A stretch of 64,000 nucleotides of DNA from Thermus parvatiensis (GTDB taxonomy: Bacteria > Deinococcota > Deinococci > Deinococcales > Thermaceae). The notes below the pieces were generated by a model, which worked only from the letters and a program-made list of their open reading frames with translations, had not been told where the DNA came from and did not search any database. The translations under genes and the position numbers were made by a program. This document shows, one piece after another, positions 37,409 to 46,038 of this stretch. Location of the stretch: the NCBI RefSeq assembly GCF_001535545.1, contig NZ_CP014141.1, positions 1,692,001 to 1,756,000 of the forward strand. Reading direction: 5' to 3'. Every line of letters begins with the position of its first letter. Position 1 is the first letter of the stretch.

Positions 37409-39890
37409 TGAAGCTGAAGGCCTATCAAGAGGAAGCCCTGAAGGCCCTGGAGGACTTCCTCCACCGGGTAAGGGTTCACGCGGACGCCGGCCTTCCCAAC
37501 CCCTTGGGCCAGGCCTACCGCGAAGTGGCGGGGAGGTATCTGGACAACCCCCCTCCTTACTACGAACCGGTGGGCCTCGAGGGGATCCCCTACGTGTGCT
37601 TCCGCATCCCCACGGGCGGGGGCAAAACCCTCCTGGCGGCCCACGCCCTGGCCCCGGCCCGGCGCTTCCTGGGCCAAGACGCCCCCGCTGTGGTCTGGCT
37701 CACGCCCACGGAGGCCATCCGCCAGCAGACCTTGCGGGCTTTGAAGGACCCCCGCCATCCCTACCGCCAGGCCCTCGAGGGGGCTCTGGGTGAGGTCCGG
37801 GTCATGGACCTACGGGAGGCCCTGGCCCTGACTCCCGGGGACGTAGGCGCGGTCAGCCTGGTGCTGGTGGCCACCCTCCAGGCCTTCCGGGTGGAGGAAA
37901 CCGAGGGGCGCAAAGTCTACGAGGACAACGGCCACCTCATGGCCGTCTTCGGGAACCTCGAGACCGCCCTTCCGGAAGGGGCATCCTCGCCCCCGGAAGG
38001 GGTGGGGCGGTACTCCCTGGCCAACCTCCTCCGCCTCATGCGTCCCATCGTGGTGGTGGACGAGGCCCACAACGCCCGCACCCCCCTCTCCTTTGACACC
38101 CTGGCCCGCTTGGAGCCCGGGGTCATCCTGGAGTTCACCGCCACGCCCCGGGAGGACTCCAACGTCCTCTTCGCCGCCACGGCCCACGAGCTTCACCGGG
38201 AGGGCATGATCAAGCTGCCCATAGAGCTCGTGGTGCTGAAGGACCGGGAGGCGGTCCTACAGGCGGCCCTGGCCAAGCGGAAGGACCTCGAGGCCCTGGC
38301 CGAGGGAAGCCGGGAGTACCTCCGCCCCATCCTCCTGATCCAGGCCGAACCCAAACGTGGCGAGGACCCCTTCACTTGGGAAAGGGTCCGCTCCTTCCTC
38401 CTGGAGCTCGGGGTAAAGGAAGAACAGATAGCGGTCTCCACGGGGGAACGGGACGACCTCACGGGCCAGGACCTCCTCTCTCCCTCCTCCCCCGTGCGCT
38501 ACGTCATCACCGTGGACAAGCTCAAGGAGGGATGGGACTGCCCCTTCGCCTACGTGCTGGCCTCGGTGCGCTCCCTGAAGTCGTCCACGGCCATTGAACA
38601 GGTGCTGGGCCGGGTGCTGCGGATGCCGGGGGCCAGGCCCAAGGAGCGGGAGGAGCTCAACCGGGCCTACGCCTTCGCCGTGTCCGAGGACTTCTGGGAG
38701 GCGGCCAACACCCTCCGGGAAGCCCTGGTCCTCGAGGGGTTTGAGCGCTACGAGGCCGAGCGGGCCGTGTACGCCGTGGGCTTGGGCTTGGAGGAGCGCG
38801 TGCCCCTCAAAGCCCATCCCAAGCCAGAGGTCCTGGAGTCCCTAGGGTCCAAGATCGCCTACGACCCGAAGACCAAAACCCTGGTCCTCAAGGAGCCCCT
38901 GACCCCTAGCGAAAAGGCCATCCTCCGCGAGGGGCTGAAGGAGGAGGACCGGGACAAGCTTCCACAAACCGTTCGCACCCCCTCCGAGGAGGGCAGGGTC
39001 CTGGAAGTACCCCTCCTCGCCTGGCACGGGGAGCCCCTGGAGGCCGAGCACTTTCTGGAGGAGGGGTGGAGCCTGGCGGGTCGGGACGCCCACGTGGACT
39101 TCGTCCCGGGGCCCCTGGGGGTGAGGGGGGAGATCGGCCTGGAGGGGGGCCGGGTGCGCATCGCCCGCCTGGAGGGGTTGGACCGGGCGGGGAGGCTGTT
39201 CGGTCCCCACGTGGGCTGGACCCTGGAAAGCCTCGCCCTTTGGCTGGACCGCCACATCCCCCACCCCGACCTGCCCCAGGAGGAGACCCTGCCCTTCCTC
39301 TACAGGGCCTTGGGGGGCTTCTGGAGCGGGGCTTCGCCCTAGAGGATCTGGTGGCGGAGAAGCGGCGGCTCAGAGACCTCCTGGAGGCCAAGATCCGCGC
39401 CCACCGGGAAGCGGCCCGAAAGGAGGTCTTTCAGCGCCTCTTGAAGAACCCTCCTGCCAGCCTGGGGACCCTCACCTTGCGGTTGGAGGGGGACTACTTC
39501 CCGTCCAACCCCTACCGGGGGGCTTACGTCTTCCGCAAGCACTTCTTCCCGGTCATCGCCGACCTCGAGGACGGCACGGAGGAGTTCCAGTGCGCCCGCC
39601 TTCTGGACGAGCTAGACGAGGTGGAGTTCTGGGTGCGCAACTACCCCACCTGGCGCCACGCCTTCCGCCTGCCCTACCCCGGTGGCACCTTCTTCCCGGA
39701 CTTCCTGGCCAAGCTTCGGAACGGGACCCTTCTCGTGGTGGAGTACAAGGGGGCGCACCTGGCGCACACCCCCGAGACCTACGAGAAGGAGGCCATTGGC
39801 CAGCTCTGGGCCCGGAAGACGGGCAACCGCTTCCTCATGGTGCGCACCCTCCAAGAGCTTGATGCCCTCCGCCAAGCGGCCCGTCTCTGA
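37405..39890 (+). CDS. res: Type III restriction endonuclease (Res), one frame break
   Basis: About 828 residues. Superfamily 2 helicase motifs: [20 protein letters not shown] (Walker A), [11 protein letters not shown] (DEAH), [10 protein letters not shown], and [20 protein letters not shown] with [13 protein letters not shown] (motif VI). The nuclease domain has [14 protein letters not shown] and [12 protein letters not shown], a PD...EYK active site. The frame breaks in the G run 39312-39317; one G gives [20 protein letters not shown]. The ATP-dependent enzyme translocates or diffuses and cuts away from two head-to-head sites. Confidence 0.92.
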
Positions 39891-40022
39891 CCCCGCTTGG
39901 CTCCGAGTCCTACGCGGAAGGATTAGGGGGGCCTGGAGCCTGCCCAAGACCTCCGGCGCCTCGGGCGATTGAAGGGCGGTTCAGAACCGGTTCGGGCGGG
40001 GCCTCGAGGGATGGGCTACCGA

Positions 40023-40592
40023 TTACCCTCCGCCCGCCTCGCCTGGAGCCTGAGGAAGGCTGGCCTGCCCCTGGACCTCCAGGAGAGCCGTCATCAAGGG
40101 CACGCACCGCACCCCGAAGGCGAAGGCCACATAGGGTAGGCGTGGCCTTCCCGTGATTAGGCCACTCGCCCCGTCCAGCTGGGGCACCACGTGCCTTTCC
40201 TGGGTAATCAGGGTGAGGTTGTGGACCTTGGCCAGGGCCACCAGGGTCGGGTCAGCGCCTCGGAGAAAAGGCTCAGCGTCCTCAGGGGCATAGTGTTCCC
40301 TCACGAAGTGGGCCACCTTCTCCAAGGCGTCAAAAAAAGCTTCGGTAACTTCCAGAAGCTTGTACTGCCCGTCTAAGGACTTCAGAAGGTCATGGCCCGG
40401 ACCCCGCTTTCGCAAGATCTCGTCCCTCACTTCGCGCCCTAGCCGGAGGAGGCCGCTTTTGATTCCGTCCCGGAACCAGGCCTCCAGATGGGCCTTGGCC
40501 TCCTCTGGTGATCTCCCGAGGGCCTTAGCTAGGGCTTCCAGGAAGCCTGGGACGAAGGGAGTGATGATGGCGTTGGCGTCAAGTAGGTACAC
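40023..40592 (-). CDS. PIN-domain protein (DUF4411), putative toxin
   Basis: 189 residues from GTG 40592. YLLDANAIITPF carries the first Asp of the PIN nuclease, an acidic residue is in RDEILRKRGPGHD, and the third is in GADPTLVALAKVHNLTLITQ. The DUF4411 group pairs with XRE-ImmA/IrrE proteins as a predicted toxin-antitoxin system. The start lies 14 nt inside the upstream ImmA gene, so the pair is coupled. It converges on res. Confidence 0.8.
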   Translation of the reverse strand: MYLLDANAIITPFVPGFLEALAKALGRSPEEAKAHLEAWFRDGIKSGLLRLGREVRDEILRKRGPGHDLLKSLDGQYKLLEVTEAFFDALEKVAHFVREHYAPEDAEPFLRGADPTLVALAKVHNLTLITQERHVVPQLDGASGLITGRPRLPYVAFAFGVRCVPLMTALLEVQGQASLPQAPGEAGGG

Positions 40593-41712
40593 CCTTGCCC
40601 TCCAGGAAGGCCCAGGCCGTCCTGAGGTCCACATTGAGGAGAAAGGCCACGTCCTTGGCGTCCACTTCCCCTTCTAGGGCCGCCCGCCTGACCTCCCGCA
40701 CGAAGGCGGGGCTGTTCTGGACCACCAGGGTCTTCCAGAAGTCCCCGCCCCCCTTCCTGGGACGGGGAGGCGCGGTCTTCCGCAGGGCCTCGAGGGCCTC
40801 CATGTACCCCTCCCGGTGCACAAGTTCCAAGCGAAAGGCCCGCTCCAGGGCGGCCCTCGGGCTCACGAAGAAGCGCCGGGAAGCCTCCCGGGCGGCCTCC
40901 AAGGGGGGAAGGTGCCCGTTCCAAGCCGCGCGAAACTCCTCCTCGGGCATCAGAAGCTCCGCGGCCACGTGGTCCGCCCAGACCTCCACCTCGTCCCGGG
41001 CCTCCTCCTCCAGCCCGCCCTCCAGTCCCCCTTCTCCCCGCCACACGTGGGCCAACTCGTGAGCCAGGGTGAAGACCTGGCGGGAAGGGTGCTCGCGGGC
41101 GTTCAGGAAGACCACGGGGGCCACGGGGTCCACCAGGGCGAAGCCGGAGAACTCCTCCGGGTCGTAGGTCCTCCGGGTGTGGGTGCCCACGTGCCCTTGC
41201 CGGAGGACCAGAACCCCAAGGGCTTCCGCCCCGTCCGCAAGGGCCTTGAGGAAGCCTTGATGGTCCCGGGCCCTTCTCCGCAAGGCCTCCACTTCCAGGA
41301 GGGTCGCCATCTCCCGGGCCACCTCCGCCGGGGAAGCGCCCTTGCCGCTTCCCACGAAGGGAAGGGGCTTCCCCTTGCGCTCCCGCCACCATTCCTGCTT
41401 ACGCCGCGCGTCGTGGTAGGCCTCGAGGAGCTCCGGGCTTGGGGGGGCTTGCCGCCCTCTTCCCCGACGAAAGTCCCTCAAAGGAAGCTTGACCTCGGGC
41501 GGGGGCAGGAGGAGGTGCCCCAAGCCCAAATGGAGGGCCTGGGCCAGCTTCAGGGCCTGGGGGTAGGTGGGCTTCTCTTTCCCCTCTAGCCAGCGCTCCA
41601 CCTTCTCCGGCTTGACCTGGACCTTCCGGGCGAGGCTTTCTGCCTCGAGGCCCGCCCAGTCCATGGCCCACCGGAGGGTTTCTGGCTTGATGGGTACCTC
41701 TACCGTTTTCAT
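40579..41712 (-). CDS. XRE-ImmA/IrrE-type regulator/metallopeptidase
   Basis: 377 residues. The N-terminal helix-turn-helix is near LRWAMDWAGLEAESLARKVQ (about 13-70), followed by a COG2856-type zinc peptidase with HELAHVWRGEG (about 205) and downstream Glu ligands in WADHVAAELLMPEEEF. ImmA-type proteins cut phage-type repressors; in this arrangement it is the predicted antitoxin/regulator for the PIN protein. ATG 41712 follows AGGGGGGGCCG. A phage-repressor-cleaving role is an alternative. Confidence 0.85.
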   Translation of the reverse strand: MKTVEVPIKPETLRWAMDWAGLEAESLARKVQVKPEKVERWLEGKEKPTYPQALKLAQALHLGLGHLLLPPPEVKLPLRDFRRGRGRQAPPSPELLEAYHDARRKQEWWRERKGKPLPFVGSGKGASPAEVAREMATLLEVEALRRRARDHQGFLKALADGAEALGVLVLRQGHVGTHTRRTYDPEEFSGFALVDPVAPVVFLNAREHPSRQVFTLAHELAHVWRGEGGLEGGLEEEARDEVEVWADHVAAELLMPEEEFRAAWNGHLPPLEAAREASRRFFVSPRAALERAFRLELVHREGYMEALEALRKTAPPRPRKGGGDFWKTLVVQNSPAFVREVRRAALEGEVDAKDVAFLLNVDLRTAWAFLEGKGVPT

Positions 41713-41750
41713 CCCGGCCCCCCCTAGGGGACTCCATTCTACCCCCGGCC

Positions 41751-42050
41751 TTACGCTGGCAACGCACCCTTGCTCAAGGCCTCGAGGAGCCGGGCAAGTT
41801 CCTCCGGGGGGAGGCGGTTGCCCGCCATGTTCCAGGCCCCCTGAACGCCGTGGACCTCGAGGACCGCCCCCACCTTGCGCATGACCTCGGGAGGGAGGGG
41901 GCGGGGCGGCGCGGCAAACCAGGCGGCGCGGACTTCGCGCCCGGTGGGCCGGACAGGCACCGCCCGATGGGGTTCCTCGCTCCCGGTGCGGCTCTCTGGC
42001 GCAACAGGGGGCTCCACTACCCGGTCAGGCCGAAACCGCCGGTACCCCAT
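41751..42050 (-). CDS. Small hypothetical protein of the element
   Basis: 99 residues from ATG 42050. The end EVMRKVGAVLEVHGVQGAWN and RLPPEELARLLEALSKGALP looks like a real folded helical domain, whereas the first 40 residues are Pro/Arg rich. It lies between the GGCTA array and the ImmA gene. No function inferred. Confidence 0.5.
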   Translation of the reverse strand: MGYRRFRPDRVVEPPVAPESRTGSEEPHRAVPVRPTGREVRAAWFAAPPRPLPPEVMRKVGAVLEVHGVQGAWNMAGNRLPPEELARLLEALSKGALPA

Positions 42051-42099
42051 ACCTCCTCCGTGCGGCTATGGCTACGGTGGCTACTTTGGCTACTAAGGG

Positions 42100-42130
42100 G
42101 GATTTTCTCCGTCCAGAACGGAGAAAATCC
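42100..42130. repeat. 13-bp perfect hairpin inside the GGCTA array
   Basis: GGATTTTCTCCGT and ACGGAGAAAATCC flank a 5-nt loop. It is the only AT-leaning block in the region and separates two GGCTA runs. Confidence 0.85.
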
Positions 42131-42245
42131 CGTAGCCACAGGGTGGCTACGGAGTGGCTATTGTGGCTACGATCGGCTACGGTAGCCGGGGCCCCGGGAT
42201 GGGGCTCCCCATGACCGTAGCCGTTCCGTAGCCAACCGTAGCCAA

Positions 42246-42274
42246 CAGTAGCCAGGGGGTGGCTACTGTTTTTT
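42246..42274 (+). terminator. Terminator-like hairpin in the array
   Basis: CAGTAGCC and GGCTACTG form a perfect 8-bp stem followed by TTTTTTT, a typical intrinsic terminator for + strand RNA. No + strand gene precedes it, so it either ends an unrecognised RNA or is a by-product of the repeats. Confidence 0.65.
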
Positions 42275-42337
42275 TGCCGTCCTGGACAGCGCTTGTGGGG
42301 TTCAGTAGCCAAAATAGCCACTATAGCCACCCCCCGC

Positions 42338-43899
42338 TCAGAGTGCCCGGGGGTTCAACTCCCAGGCCTCCCTGCGCCCCTCCCGATGGGCGCGAACGTA
42401 CCCGTGGGCCTCGAGGAGCCGCAGGGCCTCCCGCACGGCCTGGGTGGTGCGCCCCACGGCCCGGGGGCCGTAGCGCACCACGTCCGGCGTGGCGATGGGC
42501 AACGCGCCCTCCCGCGCCCGCTCCCGCAGCCACTCCAGGAGGCGCGCGGCCCGCCGAAGGGGCTCAGGCACCCGGGCCCCCTCCATCAGCCGCCGGTGTT
42601 CCAGCATGTACCACTCGGCTAGGGCGATGCCCCGCTCCATGTGCTCGGGGCCCAGGCGGGTGAGGGACGGATCCTCGAAGAGGCCCAGGACCAGGGCGAG
42701 GCGCACCGCGTGCTCGGGCGTTTTGGCCGCGAACGCCCGGGCCTCCCCAAGCCCCGTTTTTTGCGCCTCCAGGTACTCAAAAAACGCCACGTACAGCCGC
42801 TTGGCGGCGGGGTGCAGGGGGAGGCTGGGAAGTTCCAACCCCCGCACCCGGGCCTCGGGGTCGTCCCGGACGTTCCCGGCGGTGGCCTCGAGGAGGGCGT
42901 CCAGACGGCCCTGGTAGGCGATGTAGGCGGGGTTTCGCGTCAGGTCCTCCTCCACGTAGCGCCGGGGGCCCACCTGGGGGGCCCAGGCGGTGAGGAAGCG
43001 CGCCAAGAGTCCCTGGTTTCGCACCAGGCGGTCCTCGAGGAGGTCCCGGGCCACCTCGGGTTGCATGCCCAGGTGGACGCTGAGCCGCCTCCCGAGGAGG
43101 AGGCGCTTCCCGTCCCCCTGCCGGGCCCGCTCCACTCCCTGCCCGTCCCAGAGGCGGCTCAGGACGGAGATGGTGTAGAGCCGCTTTTCCTCGCTCATGG
43201 CGTGGCCGCCCAGGAACACGCCGGCCTCGGAGGCGAACAGCCCCACGCTGGGCCAGTCGTCCGCCAGGGCGCTCACGATGGCCTCGGTGGTGGCGTCCGA
43301 GAGGAGGAACATCCCGCTCCACGGCCTGGCCGGGGGAGGCCCAGGGCCTTCAGGGCCTCGGCCCGCTCCTCCCGGGAGAGGCCCTTTTCCCCCTGGATGC
43401 GCCGGCGCTCCGCCTCCCAGGCCTCGCGCTCCGCGCGCCAGGCCTCCTCGGCCAAGGCGGCAACCTCCGCCTTCGCGGTCTGCCACGCCCGGGCGGGCAG
43501 GAGGGCGAGGCGGTCCAACTCCGTTTTGCGCTCCCCCGAGTCGGCCACGGTCAGGAAAAACAGGCTCGCCGGGTACGTCCGCCCGTCCACCCCGGCGTTG
43601 GCGATGCCCTGGGCCCCCAGGGACGCCCCGGCGAGGAACGCGGCGGCGGTCAGGGCCTCCGCGCCCTGGACCACGCGCAGGGCCTCCCGCACCACGCCCT
43701 CCAGGGGCCCGAGGGCCTCGAGGGGGTAGGGCTCGGGCGGGTCGGCCTCCCGGAACAGGGGCAGGGGCTCTGGCCAATCGTCCACGTCCTCGGGCCGCAC
43801 GTAGGGCACGTTGCGCAGGGCCTCGAGGGCCTTCTCGGGGTCGAAGCCGTCAGCCTGTTGCGAAACGCCGTTCAAAACCTTAGAGTGTTCCTTGAGCAT
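42338..43899 (-). CDS. DUF3987-type replication protein, one frame break
   Basis: About 520 residues. The N-terminal MLKEHSKVLNGVSQQADGFD leads to LTAAAFLAGASLGAQGIANA and FFLTVADSGERKTELDRLAL, the ATPase-like P-loop region of DUF3987. Then GLFASEAGVFLGGHAMSEEK and LSRLWDGQGVERARQGDGKR follow, and a C-terminal winged-helix-like end. The frame breaks in the G run 43332-43336; one base restores LPPARPWSGMFLLSDATTEA. These proteins sit beside primases in small plasmids and integrated elements. It overlaps the primase gene by 20 nt. Confidence 0.82.
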
Positions 43900-44926
43900 C
43901 AGTTTCCTCCTCTCCCGGGGCGGCCTCTACCCGCCCCGCGCGCTTTTTCGCCGCCAGCACGTCAAGCCAGTCCGTGCCGTCTGGCGGCACGGCCAACTTC
44001 ACCGCGATCCCAAGCGCCAAAAGCTGCTTCGCCAGTTTTTTCCCAGCTTCCACCCCCCTCTCGTCCCCGTCAGCCGCGATCAAGACCTCTCCCACCCCGG
44101 GTGGGGGCTCCCACGCCTCGAGGCCCCCCGCGCTCACGGCGGCCCAGGCGGGAAGGCCCGCGGCCTCGCGCACCGCGAGGGCGGTCTCCACCCCTTCGGC
44201 CACGGCCAAAACCCCGCCCCCAGGGGCGTAGAGGCGGATGGCCGCCCCCTTCAGGCCGCCCTCGAGAACCGCCCGGCTGAGCTTTTTGGGGCTCCCCACC
44301 GGGGCCTTCCCCCTCCCGTCCGGGCTCAGATAGGTCCGGTGCAGGGCTACTAAGCCGTGCTGAGGGTGCTCCACCCGGGCGAGGAGGGCGGGAAAAGTCC
44401 CTAAGGCCTCCTCCCCTTCCCGGTACTCCAGGCCGGGGTGGAGGCGGAGGTTCTGGAGGCCGGGGAGGACGGCCTCGAGGCTCAGGCCCCGGGCCTCGAG
44501 GTAGCGCCGCCCCAGCTCCGCGCCGGGGCGGTCGAGGGGGACAGCCCGGGCCCAGATGGCCTCGAGGAGCCTCCGCCGCCCCTCGTCCGGTCGGGGCTCG
44601 GGGCGGGGAGAGGGCGCGGGCCGAACGCGGCGAAAAACCCTCCCCAAGGGCTCCTCGTGGGAGTCGGGGAAAAGTGCGCCCCATGAAAGGCCCAGGGCCT
44701 CGAGGACGGCCTCCGTGGGGCAGCCCGCAAAGCAATGCAACAGGACCCGCCCCTCGGGGCTGAGGCGGATGGAGAGAGAGGGATCCCGGTCCTCGTGGGC
44801 GGGGCAATGGCCGATCCACCGGCCCTGGCCCGAGGGGCGGGCCCGGGTGGCCCAGAGGATGTGCTCGAGGACCCCCTCGGGGCCTAGGGTGCGAGTACCG
44901 GCGGGCACCGGGTTCATCGTGCTCAC
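43880..44926 (-). CDS. CHC2 zinc-finger/Toprim DNA primase
   Basis: 348 residues. The zinc-binding CHC2 region is GHCPAHEDRDPSLSIRLSP with HCFAGCPTEAVLEALGL (about 38-83). The Toprim catalytic acid is in LAVAEGVETALAVREAAG (about 245), with a second site in VLIAADGDERGVEAGKKLAK. No helicase part is present; the neighbour DUF3987 protein probably fills that role. ATG 44926 overlaps the upstream small gene by 4 nt. Confidence 0.9.
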   Translation of the reverse strand: MSTMNPVPAGTRTLGPEGVLEHILWATRARPSGQGRWIGHCPAHEDRDPSLSIRLSPEGRVLLHCFAGCPTEAVLEALGLSWGALFPDSHEEPLGRVFRRVRPAPSPRPEPRPDEGRRRLLEAIWARAVPLDRPGAELGRRYLEARGLSLEAVLPGLQNLRLHPGLEYREGEEALGTFPALLARVEHPQHGLVALHRTYLSPDGRGKAPVGSPKKLSRAVLEGGLKGAAIRLYAPGGGVLAVAEGVETALAVREAAGLPAWAAVSAGGLEAWEPPPGVGEVLIAADGDERGVEAGKKLAKQLLALGIAVKLAVPPDGTDWLDVLAAKKRAGRVEAAPGEEETDAQGTL

Positions 44927-45111
44927 CTCCCTCGCCCCTCGAGGGCGGGGGCGGTTTTTTCCGCCCCCTCCTCTTCACGTTGCAGGTCCCAATCAACCGC
45001 CTCGTTGGCCGCGTACAGCGCGTCAACGCGGCCCGTGGGCGTGAGCATGGCGAGGATGACGCGCAGGACCGCCAGGAGGATGCGGTCGCGAAGCGTTTGA
45101 GCTTTTCCCAC
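44923..45111 (-). CDS. Small hypothetical protein upstream of primase
   Basis: 62 residues from ATG 45111. MGKAQTLRDRILLAVLRVIL is amphipathic, and the tail is Glu/Arg rich. The ATGA junction with the primase start supports translation. No known family. Confidence 0.5.
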   Translation of the reverse strand: MGKAQTLRDRILLAVLRVILAMLTPTGRVDALYAANEAVDWDLQREEEGAEKTAPALEGRGR

Positions 45112-45113
45112 GG

Positions 45114-45305
45114 CTACGCCTCCTCCCGGGGCAAGCGGCCCCGCTCCAGAAGGCCCTCGAGGATGCTGGAATGAAGGTAAAGTTTGCGCCCCACACGAAC
45201 GCCGTATTTCCTCATAAACCGCCGCACCCCATCCCTCCCCAGACCCAGGTGCTCGGCCAGGATGGGGGCCACCTCGTTGAAGGTGAGGAGTTTCTTCTCC
45301 CTCAT
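45114..45305 (-). CDS. Small HTH DNA-binding protein
   Basis: 63 residues from ATG 45305: MREKKLLTFNEVAPILAEHL, then RDGVRRFMRKYGVRVGRKLY, a MerR/excisionase-like winged helix. A longer reading from 45428 is possible, but the extra 41 residues look non-coding. It is 2 nt from the next gene in the primase operon and may control copy number or excision. Confidence 0.6.
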   Translation of the reverse strand: MREKKLLTFNEVAPILAEHLGLGRDGVRRFMRKYGVRVGRKLYLHSSILEGLLERGRLPREEA

Positions 45306-45476
45306 CACGCCGACCCTAGCGGCCCGTGCCGTCATGCGGCGTAGGGGGTAGGAGAGGGCCGCCCGTTCCCGGTTTCCAGGGCGGGGTTGCAAGGTTGCGT
45401 TTGGGTGGATAAGCTGAACCTTGCGCATCAGCCGGATCGCGCGTACGCTCCCACGCCCCCCGTGGGAGCGCCTTTT

Positions 45477-45674
45477 TTACCTCCTTCCCCCCAATCCCCT
45501 TTCCAGAAACGCCTCGAGTTCCTTGTACGGGATGAGCGTGCGCGCCCCGATTTTCATGGCCTTGAGCTCCCCGCGCCAGATCGCGCGGTAGATCGTAACC
45601 CTGCTCACCGAAAGCAAACGCGCGGCCTCGTTCACGCTCACGGCCAGGGGGGGCTGCCCGGTGCTCTGTTTCAT
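45477..45674 (-). CDS. Excisionase-like HTH protein
   Basis: 65 residues. SVNEAARLLSVSRVTIYRAI and ELKAMKIGARTLIPYKELEA form the HTH_17 (AlpA/Xis-type) fold. It is the last gene before the right attachment repeat and starts the minus-strand replication operon. ATG 45674 is preceded by GGAGGGATAG. It would bend att DNA for excision or regulate the operon. Confidence 0.78.
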   Translation of the reverse strand: MKQSTGQPPLAVSVNEAARLLSVSRVTIYRAIWRGELKAMKIGARTLIPYKELEAFLERGLGGRR

Positions 45675-45689
45675 CCGCTATCCCTCCGG

Positions 45690-45744
45690 TTCCACTTGTA
45701 CCCCAACATATAGTGGTGTCGCAAGTGATAACCGCCACATGTTG
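45690..45744. promoter_or_regulatory. Inverted repeats upstream of the excisionase gene
   Basis: ACTTG (about 45693) with CAAGT (about 45725), and CAACA with TGTTG (about 45704 and 45740), are nested inverted repeats around a TATATG box on the minus strand. They may be operators. The rest of 45675-45934 shows no gene. Confidence 0.35.
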
Positions 45745-45934
45745 TAGTTACCCGCTCCTCGAGGGGCGGGAGAAAGATTAGCCCTTTTCCAAAGTTTTAC
45801 CCCTCTTTTTACCCCCATACTACCCCCACGGCTACCCCTAAACGGAGAAACACCAGGAAACAGCCAAGCGAATAAATCGCGTCCCCGTGCCCCTCCATGG
45901 GTCCCCACGGAGCACAGGAAACGTTTTCCAAGGA

Positions 45935-45980
45935 CTTCCTAAGCCCTAGGTCGGGGGTTCGAATCCCTCCGGGCGCACCA
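45935..45980. repeat. Right attachment repeat (46 bp)
   Basis: An exact copy of the tRNA-Arg 3' end at 33067-33112, lacking the tRNA 5' half. A short open frame across it (reading [14 protein letters not shown]) is only tRNA sequence. Confidence 0.95.
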
Positions 45981-45995
45981 AAGGGGAAAACGCCC

Positions 45996-46027
45996 ATCCC
46001 CCCTCCCAGGCGGAGGGGGATAGTCTT
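45996..46027. terminator. Original tRNA-Arg terminator, now beyond attR
   Basis: ATCCCCCCTCC and GGAGGGGGAT form a nearly perfect stem, followed by AGTCTTT. It probably terminated tRNA-Arg before the element inserted, and also ends hera on the other strand. Confidence 0.6.
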
Positions 46028-46038
46028 TGCCGTAGCGC

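Larger units (their letters stand above)
42064..42328. repeat. 18-copy GGCTA/TAGCC array with about 10-bp spacing
   Basis: Nine GGCTA (at 42064, 42070, 42079, 42088, 42145, 42156, 42165, 42175, 42261) and nine TAGCC (at 42133, 42183, 42218, 42229, 42239, 42249, 42306, 42315, 42324). Most neighbours are 9-11 bp apart, in runs of three or four of the same orientation. A protein bound to all would face one side of the helix. Perfect inverted repeats occur at 42100-42130 and around 42175-42188. This fills the gap 42051-42337, which has no gene. Confidence 0.9.
33067..45980. mobile_element. Integrative element in tRNA-Arg (12.9 kb, defence cargo)
   Basis: Bounded by 46-bp perfect direct repeats of the tRNA-Arg 3' end. 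A tyrosine integrase sits next to the intact tRNA, and an excisionase-like gene lies at the far end. Between them are a XRE regulator, darTG debris, type III restriction-modification, a PIN/ImmA pair, and a primase plus DUF3987 module. No capsid, portal, tail or conjugation genes are seen, so it is a satellite-like or plasmid-derived island rather than a full prophage or ICE. Confidence 0.9.

Noticed and set aside
42064..42328. CRISPR array at the GGCTA repeats
   Set aside because: The repeated unit is 5-6 bp, spacing is about 10 bp and orientation flips. No repeat-spacer structure of 28-37 bp exists here or elsewhere in the window.
45809..45997. A 62-residue frame across the right att repeat
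   Set aside because: Its start [14 protein letters not shown] is translated tRNA-Arg sequence, not a gene.
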